Positions 11,113-23,442 of a stretch of DNA of 64,000 nucleotides are shown one piece after another. The stretch is from assembly GCA_033063855.1 (NCBI GenBank), contig CP093829.1, positions 9,496,243-9,560,242 on the forward strand. The letters are read 5' to 3'. The translations under genes and the position numbers were made by a program. The notes beneath the pieces are model-generated. The model searched no databases, was not told the DNA's origin, and was given only the letters and a program-made list of their open reading frames with translations. The stretch comes from Smittia aterrima (taxonomy: Eukaryota; Arthropoda; Insecta; Diptera; Chironomidae). Every line of letters begins with the position of its first letter. Position 1 is the first letter of the stretch.

Positions 11113-14100
11113 CTAAAGAGTTGAAAGAAATTTTCAAATTAAATTCAAAAGTAGTTTCGGAAGTTTATGGAAGCATGACCGACAGACGTTTGTTTGTTGA
11201 AACATTTAATTTCAAATCTGATGAACTCACGCGACTGAAGCGAGTAAAATTTTTAATGAAATTAAATCAAGACACATCACGACTTTTGATTCAATATTTC
11301 GACAATCGAGTTAATGTCTTAGTTTCATTGAAATTTTTGCGGCTGGAAATAATCGAGAGTCATAATTTTTTCGGAATGTTCCAGGCACGGTTAGAGAAGC
11401 AAAACGAAGCGGCGTTGATTGAATTCTTGAAATGTTTTCAACACTTAAAAAATTAAGCGAATTCAAGAGATCGCATGCGCTTATTGATTACCATGATTTT
11501 AATAAAATCAATTTTCACAGCAACGTGATCTATAAACGCTTCTGTTTGAACTTCGATTGCCTCGATTCTACTTTGAAGTCACACTCAGCCGAGGTGAGAA
11601 GAAAAATGAAGTCGAGGTGTGGAGAAACTTCATGAAAATTTAATTTAAATTGAACGATTTTTCGAGCAGACAGCTCGAGCTAGGGTCGCGGGGATGTCAA
11701 GTCTCGAGGTTGCACAATCAGCCTTTTGTTGTTTCTCCAATTGGCAACCAATAGAGGAAAACAGAAATTATCAATCAATGAGAGATGTGTTGTTACGTTT
11801 TGAAACACAAATTACTGACCAAAGGTCATTGAAATCTAATCGTGGAAAAAAGAAATTCAAATTATTTTCGAATGAATCTGTTTAATCTACAATGAACAAC
11901 GAGAATGATTAAAAGCGAGACTTGAATTCATTACAGGAAGAGATTATTGACATGCAACGCACTTTAAGCTCTCGGGCGATCAGATTGCGCTTTTTCCATA
12001 GAGAAATTCATCATCTCTCGTGAACTCGTCTTATAAGATTAAAATCGCCGCACTCGAGATGTAAACACAATGCTTGAGTGCTGACCGCAATTACGCAACG
12101 AAAGTGGGAAAGGAAACCGCAGGGTATTTAATTATTTCTTAAACTTCGCAATCCTCAAAAGAGTCAGACATCAACAATGAATTATCGATACGCGTCGTCA
12201 TTTCAATCGATTGTCGAAAAAAAGATCATAAGTTATGTCTTTTGTGTTGCTGACGTTAATTGAGAAATTAAGGCGGCGACTCTTGCGGTCGTGTCTTTCT
12301 CTTCAATCAAACATAATTTCTTATGCTCCAATCAGTTCTTACCAAATTTGGGAGACTTGAAGTCATTTTTGATGGCTCAGCGAGAAACGTTTGGGAGGCG
12401 AAGATCAGCAGCAAATCTCTGTTGAACACACGGAAAACACTTTTGTTAAGCTTTGAGGAGTTTCATTTGATAATAAAAGTAATAAAACGAATTAAATTTA
12501 TTCACGAGTTAAATAATTCCCCATTCGACGATATTCAAACGAGACGCGGGCTGACGAGTTACGTGAGCAGAGACCCGTAGAAGAATAATAAATAAACAAA
12601 AACTTTTTTGCGTTGAAATCAAACGAAGCTTGACTTGGACTTCTTTAAAAAAAATTAAAATTTAATCACGAAATTTTCATCACAACTTTTTTTTCCCTTC
12701 AAAGCTTTTCAATGATTCTTCTTCAATTTCACTTTCTATCTTTTGCCTTCATCGCGAATTCAACGATCGATCATCGGGGGATTCACTTTGAGTTCCATTC
12801 ATGGCGGCGAAAAGGTCACCATAGTTAGTTTAAGCACTTGTTAATTAATAATGGGACTTCGTTTGAATGCAACGAATTCATTGGCAGCTTAATTACATCA
12901 TTGAACGTGAATGTCACATGAAATGCATTTTGATTGATTTTTCCCGTTTAGGGATTTGCCAACTTAATTAATCGTTTTTATTTTTCTTCACACACTCATC
13001 CCATTTTTAAAAAATATTATAATAAACAAATATTATATATAATATATTTTTTAAAAAATATTTTCGAATAATTTGCATTTACCGAATTTTCTTCTCATTT
13101 ATTGTTAACACAGCGACGAAAGAAACTGAACTGAATCGAAAAAATAAAACGCTGCTAAAGCCGGCTTGAGAATATTTTTTCCGCTCGCTCACGAAACTTT
13201 TTATGCTCAAGCGAGAAGCTTCGCTTAACTGCCGATCCGAGCGAGGTTTGCAGCTGCTTCGCTCGTTGCTGTCTTTTACGATTTATTTGAAAAGTTGAAG
13301 CGGCAGTTGGTCAAAACGTTTTTACTCTCAACTTTGTTTCTTTCTCTTTTATCTCTCACTTAGATTCGTCGTCTGGTCGGAGCTCTACTGAATGATCATT
13401 ATAATCGATTATGATCTGAGATATTCGATTCAAGATATGAACTAAAATGGAAAAGGTTTGAAACATAATCCTGAGCTATTTTCTCTAATCTCGGCAACGA
13501 GAATCCTTTCATTGTATGTTAATCAACTCTGCGGTGTGCAGCTGTAATTATGAGTTTACTTCATGAGCTGACGCGATGACTTTGCGGTCATAAATCTCCG
13601 CAGCACATGTAGCTTTAAGCCCCACGTTTCCATTTTCATGACTTGATTGCTTTTCAAGGTGAAGATCGCTCCATTGTCTGAATGAATTCGCGCAAAGCGA
13701 TCCGCGAAGATGTTTAATGTAAATAAGCAAGCGATTGCGTCAATGAGAACATTTTTTTTTCATTTCATTTCGACACGAAAAAAAAAACTTTTACATTCCC
13801 CAAGCGACGAGTTGGCATGAAAAAAAAACTTAAAAATTAATTCTCAGTTCACGCTGCTACTTCACAATCGATCGTGTGCATTAAAATGTGTGTCACACTA
13901 AATGGATTGCTTCAAATAGAAGAAGACTTTTTCCACTTGCGTCAGATCACATGCCGCGGACAAATGAAGGACACGAGACTCAGCTAAAGCATCTGTTTCA
14001 TGACTTTGTCGTGCTGAGATGTCAGTTCTGATGACAAAATTGCTTAAAACGTTTTTCAGTTAACAAATGAGATTTCAACGACGAAAAATTGCTGGACAAG

Positions 14101-17100
14101 TTGGAATCTTCTTATCGAGGAAATAAATAATTTATGGAGATCTCCAACTAATTAGCTCTCATGTAAGAAGTGACATTACCTCATTTGTATGAACACATTT
14201 CCTTAAAAGTTTGCTGTGTCTCTCGAACGTAGTCTTGGCAATGACCTGATACGCCAGTTGCTAGTTAATGAACTTCTGTTACTCGAGACTAAGACACTCG
14301 ATCGAAAAACGTGCCTAATGCACGATATTGATTAAATTATCGTTTCCTAGTCTCCGGCGGACCATTAATCTTAAGATTATTTTCGTGAGCTCCCTCGGAA
14401 TGCATTTTAACGAATTTCAAAATTGTTATGAGGTTTTTGGGTTTCCTGTTCAACGTGCCGTGCTATCATTAAATCATTAAATCATTTGTATTTTATAATT
14501 AAAGACGTGATCGTTTTCTCTTGAACTCTATTTGCTTTTTCTTTCCTTTTGTTTGCACTTCGATCACTAAAAGATAATTCAGCGAGAGATTGTTTAACGA
14601 TCGAAGAATTTGCTGTCGAAAGAAGCCAAAGCCAATAAATATTTATTCATGGAGAAAGTATTGGGATCTGATCACGCTAAGTAAATTTATGTTTGCACAA
14701 GCAATTGCACAACCGTGTTTAGGGTCGGCGAGATCTTTTGGAATTAAAAAAGATTGTTGACGCCTCTAGATCAGTCACTGAAGCTTAATCAACCTGATGC
14801 GATAGCCTCTGGCTTGTCACTGGATCGTCTGGACATCAACGCTAAATGGAATTAATTACAAGATCAAGATTTACGACAGTAACTAAATGAGCGAAAGTTG
14901 CTTTACGAGATCACGAAAGTCTCATCTTTTGGAATCACCTTGAAAGGACTCGCAACACGTAAAGGTCATCGCTTATTTTGATTACAGAATGGGATCGCAA
15001 ATAAATCTGCTCACCGATCACTTAAGTGCAAGTTGTTTGAACTTTGCGTGAATAATTTGTGCGTTGTTAACAGTTGAGTGAATTGCTCGGCTCGAGTATA
15101 ATAATCATCGTCATCATGTAATCTTCACTTTAATCGTGTGCATAAATGTATCATGGACGGAATGCTTTAGTTTAATTGACTGCAATTAATTGGCTAAAAT
15201 TCTCGGAACGCTTTATTGATGTTGCAAAGTCTTTACAAGGATCTCTAGCGTGCCACACCATAAATAACTCGCCCCAAAACCTGTTCGACGTCGCAAATCT
15301 CATTTATAAAGATTCAATTTATCAAAACAATTTGAGTTAATTTTTTCTTTGCTCAGAATTGCACAAAGTGATGCAAGACAAATTAACGAAAATTAGAAGC
15401 AAATTTCTTGTTTCATAAAATGCTCAGGCAGCCAATAAATTAGACTTGCGACGATGAAACGAATTATGTTGCTTGTCGATGTTTAAGCTGCTGCTTCAAA
15501 AAAAGAGAATGTTCATTAAATTCAATTTCAAGCTTCACCGAAAAAAACTTCAGTGAATCTCAAAACAAAATAATAAAATGTAGATTTATGAGTGAAGTTT
15601 ATTTTCTTCCGTAATTATTATTCCCGGCGAAACTTTTCGACTTGTAAACGTTGCAATTCAAATGAAGGAGCCGAAAGTGAAAGAGACGAGACAAGCGACA
15701 ACATTGGACTTGCAAAGAATTATTTATAAACAAAGATAAAATTAATTCCGATCGCTCATTTAATTGCTGAACCTTGAGACTTAATTTTCGCTTAAAAGAT
15801 TACGCTCTAGATAAAAAGTTTGTGAACGAAGAAGCGAAATTGTCACTTCTTCGTGTCTCTCTCATTTAACTTTCCATGCACGTCCAACAAACTTAATCTT
15901 TAATTAGATTTTAATGTGAGAAAATTAGTTGTGAATTTGAAAAAAAAGTGTTTTGAGAATAGGACGTGTTTATATTTGAGATTTGACAGACGTTCACTTG
16001 CGCAAATAAATTAAAAATTGTGCTAAACATTTTTTTACGCTCAGCGACGAACGATATGAAATAACTAAAAAGTATTTCATGTGCGTGCGATTCGAAGCCG
16101 CTTGCGACTCAATGTTTTTGATAATTGTCCGCGGCCAATAAAAATGCCATTGCCTTAATAATCTGCTGCCGTTTTAAAAGAATTTGCAATTCGGATTGGG
16201 CAATATCAGTTCCATGAGCTTACTGAGAATATTGCACCTTGATAATTGCACGTCGCCAATTAATCAATCTCGTAAACTGCTTTTAAAACGACGATCATGA
16301 ATCAGAAAGCGAAAAATGAGTGTCAACCGAGAAGAATCGAAAGAAATTTCACTTTCATGTAAGCGCGGTACGCATCGTGAAGAAATATCGACTGCCCGCC
16401 AGCGTCATGCTCAAATCTTCATGCTTAAAGGTCGAATTACAATGTGAAGAGAGATAAATGTGAACACAGTGATGTAGGGCATGGCATCTGAATGAAAATC
16501 GTTTTTTCGTTGTTGCATTTTTTTGCCAATGGCCTAAGCGCTTCGCTTTTGTTTATTGCGAATCTTTAAGATCTTTAAGATTGTCAAAGGACAACAATAT
16601 ACTCAGGCACATTCGCCATTCGATTATTACGTGTCAGAATAAATTGAATCTCGTTTTTATTTATGCTTTGAGCGATCTGTCACTTGACTTGGAGATTGGA
16701 CCCTCTTACGACAACGACCAACGACGAAATATTATTACAGAGTTCGACTTCGTCCCGAAGCGTCTTCATAATTACAAGCAACGGCAAAGGAATCTTTGCT
16801 TCACCGGTTTCACTTAAATTCTTCTCTGATGAAAGGCAAATTAGCGAAAAGTAATGAATTGTCGATCATAAATCATGGTAATTAAGCAGGAAGGAAAGCA
16901 ACGCCTTAAATTATCTTCTTAGACGATCCAACGAGTTCTCTTGGCATTTGGCGAGTACAAAGACCAGTAGGGAGAAACCAGAACGGGTTCCTGCTCTGAT
17001 TTGGACGATTATCTTTCCATCACGAAGCGCTTAAGTGTTTTACATTCAAGGACTTCTATCTCACATGTCTTTGACACACGTTGATGATTATTTCAGTTCC

Positions 17101-17903
17101 TTGTGGAATTCTCTTTCGACAGAACAAACAAACACTTCAGTGATTGAATCTGAGACTCACGTCTTTGTAATTCCCTAAAGAATTTATCTTCACGGAAGCC
17201 AAATTTGCTCTCAATTGTACGTCACATCAATTTTAATTTTACAGCACGATAAACTTGAACAATCAAATACAAATTATTATAATTTTGTTTAAAAACGATT
17301 ATTCAATTTTTAATTCGAAAACAAATTTCACGATTCATATGGTCGAGCTTAAAATAATAAATTTTCATTGAAGATCGCACTGCTGGTGATGACATCGGTT
17401 GGATATGTAAGTCTACAACAAGCAGCATGCAAAGGTCTCGTTTAGGAATTCATTTTAATTATTGTTTTTTTGCTCTCCGGGGTTATCATGCATCTCCAAT
17501 TAAAAACTATTGAAAATTAGCATTTAATGCTTCCTCGTTTCGCCAAGGTCTCGATTATCATTGTCATTAAATATTTCTTGCTGAATCATCTGATTGGGTC
17601 AAGTCAATTCATAGTTCATTGTTCACTAATTACGCGAAAGATTTATTCTTTTTAAAGAATTTTGTTTGAAGGCACCTTGCGAATCTTAATGTTGAATCAT
17701 TCAACTTGAATGTTTTCTTAATTTTCATGAAACATTTTTGAGCTTTAGCAGTTGAGCTTTATTTATGCTAAAAGCTCATTCAAAGCTTGAAAGAAGCTTT
17801 TATGTTTTTCGAATATTTTCTTCGGAGTTTTTATGTTTCGAAATAGTTTTGCTAAGCTAACGTGTTTCTCCTGAAATGATCTACTCAACCAGACCATGAA
17901 ACT
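11113..17903. other. Long gene-poor region
   Basis: 6.8 kb without a supportable gene on either strand. It may include the intron leading to the missing first exon of the gene at 10321-11112. A near-pure AT tract (TATTATATATAATATATTTT) lies at about 13015-13070. The last 200 bases resemble the promoter region of the F-box paralogues. Confidence 0.5.
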
Positions 17904-17932
17904 CTTATAAGAATTCGAATGAAATAATAAAC
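17904..17932 (+). promoter_or_regulatory. Conserved proximal promoter block of F-box copy 2
   Basis: CTTATAAGAATTCGAATG followed by AAATAATAAAC, the counterpart of the blocks before the other paralogues. It lies upstream of the 5'UTR intron at 17989-18053. Confidence 0.45.
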
Positions 17933-18068
17933 AAACTAAAGGAAAACTTTTTCATCGCTTGTTCATTTCGTTCTGAACATTTGAAGAGGTAACATCAACT
18001 GCTCGCATTTTATTCTTCTGGAATTTTTTATTTGAATTCTATTTTCCTTTTAGATAAAGATAAATATT

Positions 18069-19529
18069 ATGGAGAAAAGCTTATCATCGATTTCAAGTGC
18101 TAATAGCACGGCAGAGGATGAAAGAAAAGCAGAAGAAACGGAAGTCTTGAGTGAAAAGCTAAAGAATTTAATCGTCAAAGAATCTGAGCCCACGAACATG
18201 GATCCATTGGAATATTTCTCACGTTTTTTCGGCATTCCTGAGATGATCTTAAAGCATTTAAACGGCAAAGGTTTGATAACGGCTTCTGAAGTCAGTCCAA
18301 GTTACTACAATGTCATCGCGTCGTCCAAAGTTCTCATGCAGAAAATTGAAATTGTTTTTGATCGAGATTTAAATTACAACGATAAAGATTTGTTTAGGAT
18401 TCCAAAAAGTCCAACATATCACGACTACAACCTCACCACTTCGTCGACAGATCTTATGGAAATTGAAGTTGTTTTTAATGATAAAAGTGCGACCCTGTTG
18501 GAAGATTTCGATTTGCTGAAGAACAGCTCGAGACTTTATCAGAATATTAAAATCCGACGATGGAAAGTGAAAATTGAAGATGAAAATGAAAATCGTAGAG
18601 AAGTCGGTGACTACATAACCGATTCAGAACTTGATTTTTTTTATAGTAAGGCTCACGAGTGGAAAAATGTTTCACTCGAAAATGTTTATTTTAGAAAGAA
18701 ATTGGATCTGTGGAGATTGTTATCAGCAATCGAATCATCAGTCGAAAGCATTTTTGTCTGGGAATATGGCGTCCTTCCATTTGAAGATCCATCTTCAGAG
18801 ATTGAATCTGTCGAAGCTTTAAAGTTTCCAAATCTGGAAAAACTTGATGTTCGTCTCGACGCCAGTTTTACTGAAACTTTGATTAGATTTTTGTTAAATT
18901 CTGGTGCAATCGAAGATCTTGAATTAATTGACTTTTATAATATACTCAGTATTGATATTTTACAAAAAATGCTCGAGAACTTCGAAAAGCTGGAATTTCT
19001 CGCAATTACTTCAAACATCATATATCAAATATTCGAATCTTGGGAAAAGTTTAAATTCAGGCTCCATAGTATGATAGTTGATGATAACGAACAACGTGGT
19101 CCTTCTAGCACCAACTTTTTGAACTTCCTTAAGTCACAAAGCGATCATCTCCAGAGATTGATGATCACACTAGACTTTGTAGACAGAGAAACCTTCGAAG
19201 TGATCATGAAAATGCCAAAGTTGAAAAGTCTCACCCTCTGGCATTTTAAAGCTTTTTTCGAGAATGAAGTTCCAAATAAAATGTCAACTTCAATCACTGA
19301 TCTGACATTGTTTCACTGTGCTGATGGTGTCATTCTAAAAACTTTATTAGATTTAATGCCGAAAGTGGTTGACCTTGCACTCGAATCAATCGATGAAGAA
19401 GATTTTAAAATGTTGAAATCAATGAAGAGAAAGTTTGAAAAATTAAGAGTTCGTGAAGTGAAAGGAGTTGACATTAAGGAAATGGAAGAAATAATGACCA
19501 AGAATTATATTTCGCTAGAGATAGCCTAG
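18069..19529 (+). CDS. F-box/LRR-like protein, paralogue 2
   Basis: 486 residues in one coding exon after a 65-bp 5'UTR intron (17989-18053). The layout matches paralogue 1: acidic leader, F-box-like segment (DPLEYFSRFFGIPEMILKHL, SEVSPSYYNVIASS), a conserved block (EIEVVFNDKSATLLEDFDLL), irregular leucine-rich units, and the conserved tail SMKRKFEKLRVREVKGVDIK. It is closest to paralogue 3; the two share long identical stretches, including MIVDDNEQRGPSSTNFLNFL. It ends earlier (SLEIA) than paralogues 1 and 4. The role is probably substrate adaptor of an SCF ubiquitin ligase, inferred from the F-box only. Confidence 0.8.
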   Translation: MEKSLSSISSANSTAEDERKAEETEVLSEKLKNLIVKESEPTNMDPLEYFSRFFGIPEMILKHLNGKGLITASEVSPSYYNVIASSKVLMQKIEIVFDRDLNYNDKDLFRIPKSPTYHDYNLTTSSTDLMEIEVVFNDKSATLLEDFDLLKNSSRLYQNIKIRRWKVKIEDENENRREVGDYITDSELDFFYSKAHEWKNVSLENVYFRKKLDLWRLLSAIESSVESIFVWEYGVLPFEDPSSEIESVEALKFPNLEKLDVRLDASFTETLIRFLLNSGAIEDLELIDFYNILSIDILQKMLENFEKLEFLAITSNIIYQIFESWEKFKFRLHSMIVDDNEQRGPSSTNFLNFLKSQSDHLQRLMITLDFVDRETFEVIMKMPKLKSLTLWHFKAFFENEVPNKMSTSITDLTLFHCADGVILKTLLDLMPKVVDLALESIDEEDFKMLKSMKRKFEKLRVREVKGVDIKEMEEIMTKNYISLEIA

Positions 19530-20101
19530 AGATAAAAAATTAAAACATTTTAAAATATTTCTTCAAAATTTTAGAATAAAGTCTTTATTATAAAAACTCA
19601 TTCATAAACCAAAAATTAACGTTCTTGACTTTGAACCTTAATAACTTTGTCACCAATCGATAAAATAGAAAGAGTTTAGTATTAAAAAAACAATTGACTA
19701 TTCTAGTTTGGATAGTAGCAGTTCGTACCAAACTTACTGTGGCGATAACTTAAACAAGTGGCAGTAGCAGTTCGTACCGAACTTACTGTAGGGTTTTTCA
19801 TCCTCTGAACTGGTTACAGGGGACATTTTACTAGGTTTGTTTAACAAAGTTCTTTTTTGAGCTCACCAGAGGTGGATCCAATGTGTGGAGCTTAGATTTT
19901 CTGCAATTTATCGCTTAGTCGTGTCGAGCTGATCATTTCATGTAAAAAACTCAATGCTCTAAGTATAAAGATAACGAAGTTTCGCTTTGTGCCCACCAGA
20001 GGTATAAAAAAAAATCTTAAAATTTTAATTATAATTATATATATCCCTTGGAAATCACGAGTCCCAAATAAGTAATTATTCATAGACGGCTTCAAAAAAA
20101 A
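19530..20101. other. Non-coding interval with short tandem repeat
   Basis: No gene seen. AATAAA near 19573 may be the polyadenylation signal of paralogue 2. Two units of AGCAGTTCGTACC(A/G)AACTTACTGT occur about 40 bases apart within 19725-19790. A block near 19680-19714 (ATTAAAAAA, TTGACTATTCTAGTTTGGAT) recurs in the same orientation near 24097. Confidence 0.5.
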
Positions 20102-20435
20102 TTGATTCATTTCATGTTTTCTTAAAAAATATTATCGGAAAAAATTATTTTTAGGTAGCTCAATAAATTGTCTACATATCTTGGAAAGCCCTTTTATTTC
20201 GGTTAGTTAAAGTAAGCAAGAAAAAATCACAAAACTTTTCGTATAAAATCTTTTGCGTATCGTCGAATTATTTGGCTCCGTCACTCATTTTCAGGTCCTA
20301 TTATTTCAGAATTCACTAACAATCATCATCCAGTCCGTTCCGCTTTTACGTTGATTTTCTTGAATTTCCGTCCGACTTCCTTCTCACTTAGAATGTAAAC
20401 AAAGAAAATATTTTTCAAAGTAAATTAGATATTTC
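20102..20435 (+). repeat. Left arm of a large inverted repeat
   Basis: About 335 bases that are the reverse complement of 24440-24775. Landmarks here include TTGATTCATTTCATGTTTTC, CAATAAATTGTCTACATATC and CCGTCCGACTTCCTTCTCAC. The arms enclose 4 kb holding F-box paralogue 3 and two mobile elements. The arms are near-identical with scattered substitutions. Confidence 0.75.
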
Positions 20436-20559
20436 TTTGAAATCACCCCACCCTACTTACTCTACCAAAAAAAAATTTTTAAAGAATGGTTTTTTTTTAT
20501 TTGACTGTCAAGTCTTTTATTTTCTTTTATTATTTGAATTTTAAATCTTTGCCATATTT

Positions 20560-20990
20560 TATTCTACTCTATTTCTTTACCTTAAGCTGGGAATTTTCCA
20601 TAATAAGGATTCAGGTAGAAATTTATTTGACGAATCGCTCGTCGTAAACAAAGGTTAAAACAGCTGATAACATTGAACATTTAAAACAACTTATTCGATT
20701 ATCTATCGTCCAGCTCAAAGATTCTTAAGAAGAAAGTTTCGTCTGAAAAGTGTAGACAGGTAAAAACCTTATTCAAGAGCTGATGGAACATTTATATAAC
20801 TGTCTTGTTTGTCTCAAGCAAATCTCATCTAGATTTTGGTGAGAAAATGCTTTGAATCAAACGTTCGCCACATTTCTCGAATCTTTGCCACATTTTCTTA
20901 TAAGAATTCGAGTGAAATAAACAGAAAAAAAGGAAAACTTTTTCACCGTTTGTTCATTTCGTTCTCAACATTCGAAGAGGTAACATCAAC
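20560..20990 (+). repeat. Duplicated upstream region of paralogue 3
   Basis: Direct counterpart of about 24925-25390, upstream of paralogue 4. Shared landmarks are GCTGGGAATTTTCCATAATA, CTTAAGAAGAAAGTTTCGTC and ACTGTCTTGTTTGTCTCAAG. Together with the coding regions this shows that genes 3 and 4 arose as one duplicated block of about 2 kb. Confidence 0.7.
20897..20922 (+). promoter_or_regulatory. Conserved proximal promoter block of F-box copy 3
   Basis: CTTATAAGAATTCGAGTG followed by AAATAAAC, identical to the block of paralogue 4. It lies upstream of the 5'UTR intron at 20980-21044. Confidence 0.45.
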
Positions 20991-21059
20991 TGCTCGCATT
21001 TTATTCTTCTGGAATTTTTTATTTGAATTCTATTTTCCATTTAGATAAAGATAAATATT

Positions 21060-22532
21060 ATGGAGAAAAGCTTATCATCGATTACAAGTGCTAATAGCAA
21101 GGCAGAGGATGAAAGAAAAGCAGAAGAAACGGAAGTCTTGAGTGAAAAGCTAAAGAATTTAATCGTCAAAGTATCTGAGCTGACGAACATGGATCCATTG
21201 GAATATTTTTCACGTTTTCTCGACATTCCTGAGATGATCTTAAAGCATTTAAACGGCAAAGGTTTGATAACGGCTTCTGAAGTCAGTCCAAGTTATTACA
21301 ATTTCATCGCATCGTCGAAAGTTCTCATGAAGAAAATTCAAGTTGTTTTTGATCGAGATTTGAATTACAACGATAAAGATTTGTTTAGGATTCCAAAAAG
21401 TCCAACTTCCTACGACTACAACCTCACCACTTCGTCGACAGATCTTATGGAAATTGAAGTTGTTTTTAATGATAAAAGTGCGACCCTGTTGGAAGATTTC
21501 GATTTGCTGAAGAACAGCTCGAGACTTTATCAAAACATTAAAATCCGACGATGGAAAGTGAAAATTGAAGATGAAAATGAAAATCGTAGAGATGTCGGTG
21601 ACTACATAACCGATTCAGAACTTGATTTCTTTTATACTAAGGCTCACGAGTGGAAAAATGTTTCACTCGAAAATGTTTATTTTAGAAAGAAATTGGATCT
21701 GTGGAGATTGTTATCAGCAATCGAATCATCAGTCGAAAGCATTACTGTCTGGGAGAATGACCTCCTACCATTTGAAGATCCATCTTCAGAGATTGAATCT
21801 TTCGAAATTTTAAAGTTTCCAAATCTGAAAAAACTTAATGTTCGTCTCGACGCCAGTTTTAGTGAAACTTTGATTAGATTTTTGATAAATTCTGTTGCAA
21901 TCGAAGAACTTGAATTAAGTGACTTTTTTGATATATTCAGTAAAGATATTTTTCAAGAAATGCTCGAGAACTTCAAAAAGCTGGAATTTCTCGCAATTAC
22001 TTCAAGCATCATAAATCAAATATTCGAATCTTGGGAAAAGTTTGAATTCAGGCTCAATAGAATGATAGTTGATGATAACGAACAACGTGGTCCTTCTAGC
22101 ACCAACTTTTTGAACTTCCTTAAGTCACAAAGCGATCATCTCGAGAAAATGATGATCACACTAGACTTTGTAGACAGAGAAACCTTCGACGTGATCATGA
22201 AGTTACCAAAGTTGGAATGTCTCACCCTCTGGCATTTTAAAGCTTTTTTCGAGAATGAAGTTCCAAAAAAAATATCAAATTCAATTACTGATCTGACATT
22301 GTTTCACAGTGCTGATGGTGTCATTCTAAAAATTTTATTAGATTTAATGCCGAAAGTGGTTGAACTCGAGCTCCAATCAATCGATGAAGAAAATTTTAAA
22401 TTGTTGAAATCAATGAAGAGAAAGTTTGAAAAATTGAAAGTTCGTGGTGAATTGAAAGGAGTTGACATCAAGGAACTGGAAGAAATTATGACTAATAATT
22501 ATACTTCGCTAGAAATAGTGAATAAAACATAG
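21060..22532 (+). CDS. F-box/LRR-like protein, paralogue 3
   Basis: 490 residues in one coding exon after a 65-bp 5'UTR intron (20980-21044). It has the same order as its paralogues: leader, F-box-like segment (DPLEYFSRFLDIPEMILKHL), conserved block, irregular leucine-rich units and a conserved tail (SMKRKFEKLKVRGELKGVDI). The coding frame runs straight into the inverted-repeat element starting at about 22528. The stop codon TAG is part of that element's terminal CATAG, so the last residues (NKT) are shaped by the insertion. The paralogues end with different tails, so loss of a few residues may be tolerated. The function is inferred as an SCF substrate adaptor. Confidence 0.8.
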   Translation: MEKSLSSITSANSKAEDERKAEETEVLSEKLKNLIVKVSELTNMDPLEYFSRFLDIPEMILKHLNGKGLITASEVSPSYYNFIASSKVLMKKIQVVFDRDLNYNDKDLFRIPKSPTSYDYNLTTSSTDLMEIEVVFNDKSATLLEDFDLLKNSSRLYQNIKIRRWKVKIEDENENRRDVGDYITDSELDFFYTKAHEWKNVSLENVYFRKKLDLWRLLSAIESSVESITVWENDLLPFEDPSSEIESFEILKFPNLKKLNVRLDASFSETLIRFLINSVAIEELELSDFFDIFSKDIFQEMLENFKKLEFLAITSSIINQIFESWEKFEFRLNRMIVDDNEQRGPSSTNFLNFLKSQSDHLEKMMITLDFVDRETFDVIMKLPKLECLTLWHFKAFFENEVPKKISNSITDLTLFHSADGVILKILLDLMPKVVELELQSIDEENFKLLKSMKRKFEKLKVRGELKGVDIKELEEIMTNNYTSLEIVNKT

Positions 22533-23294
22533 ATAACAACATAAGTTATGTAATATGTTACATAACTAGATTCGACACTTCGCCAATAACGGTTTCAAGG
22601 AGGTTGCATTGTTGTTGTTTTTCGCTCTGAATGATTCCGTTTCGGAATGGGCCGAAATGAATGATTCCGGGTTAGAATCATATATTTTGCTCTATTCCGG
22701 ATTGGATTCAAGCAGGTTTTTTTTCGTTCGTTTTGGCTTGTTGTTGTTGTTCCAAGGAGGTTGGAGGAAGTTCAACAGAAACTCAGCTGTTTTTTCTAAA
22801 ACCTTTGAAGTTTTATTCAAAATGAAAGTTTTACTTTTGAAAGAAGTGAACAAATGAATCATGTACAAGAAAATTAAGAGTTGCCTGAAATCAATCGATT
22901 GGAAATCGGTGAAAATCCGTAGGACACAATTGAAATGGTTCAAGAAGCTGTAAATTGTAATTCATAAAAACTTTTGATGTTGTAAGAACAGAGCGAATTC
23001 TCTCTTACTTTGATAGTAAGCACACAATGGGACTGAAGATCAAAAACCGACCACTTGTTTAACAACAAAAAGATTAAAGCCGACAGCAAGGAAAATGTCT
23101 CACCGCGTTAATAACGAAGATCGATAATTCTATCAAAAATTAATTTTATTAACAGCAACAAGCAACTTTTGGTTGATTCCAATCCGGAATAGAGCATAAG
23201 GTTCATTCCGAAACGGAATCAAACAAAACGAAAAACAACAACAATGCAACCTCCTTGAATTTGAGTGTCGCATCTAGTTATGTTGTTATCTGTG
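22528..23294. mobile_element. Non-autonomous inverted-repeat element (MITE-like)
   Basis: The ends are inverted copies: CATAGATAACAACATAA on the left, and CACAGATAACAACATAACTA when the right end is read inward. The matching continues inward through CAAGGAGGTTGCATTGTTGT and CCGTTTCGGAATG to TCTATTCCGGATTGGA, giving terminal inverted repeats of about 180 bases with one small insertion on the left. No transposase is encoded. I could not find a matching target-site duplication. The outer 12 bases match those of the element at 61195, so both probably belong to one family. Its left edge overlaps the stop codon of paralogue 3. Confidence 0.75.
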
Positions 23295-23442
23295 AAGTTT
23301 TATTAAAAAAAAATCTGACATTTTTCGCGAACAAGCCTCGATTTCGTTATCTAGCCTTTTTCTCTTAGATAATGCTCGAAACTATCAAATAAAACTGTGT
23401 TCAATACTTTATTATTGCTTTTTTTAAATGTTCTTTAATTGA

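Noticed and set aside
11121..12580. Several plus-strand ORFs of 60-110 codons
   Set aside because: They lack domain-like patterns, splice support or compositional signal, and overlap the upstream region of a minus-strand gene.
16581..16817. 78-codon plus-strand ORF in the gene-poor region
   Set aside because: There is no signal peptide, no domain and no splice context; its length is expected by chance in 6.8 kb.
18050..18268. A conserved antisense ORF over the 5' part of each F-box paralogue
   Set aside because: Its conservation follows from the conserved sense coding sequence. It has no domain content or start context of its own.
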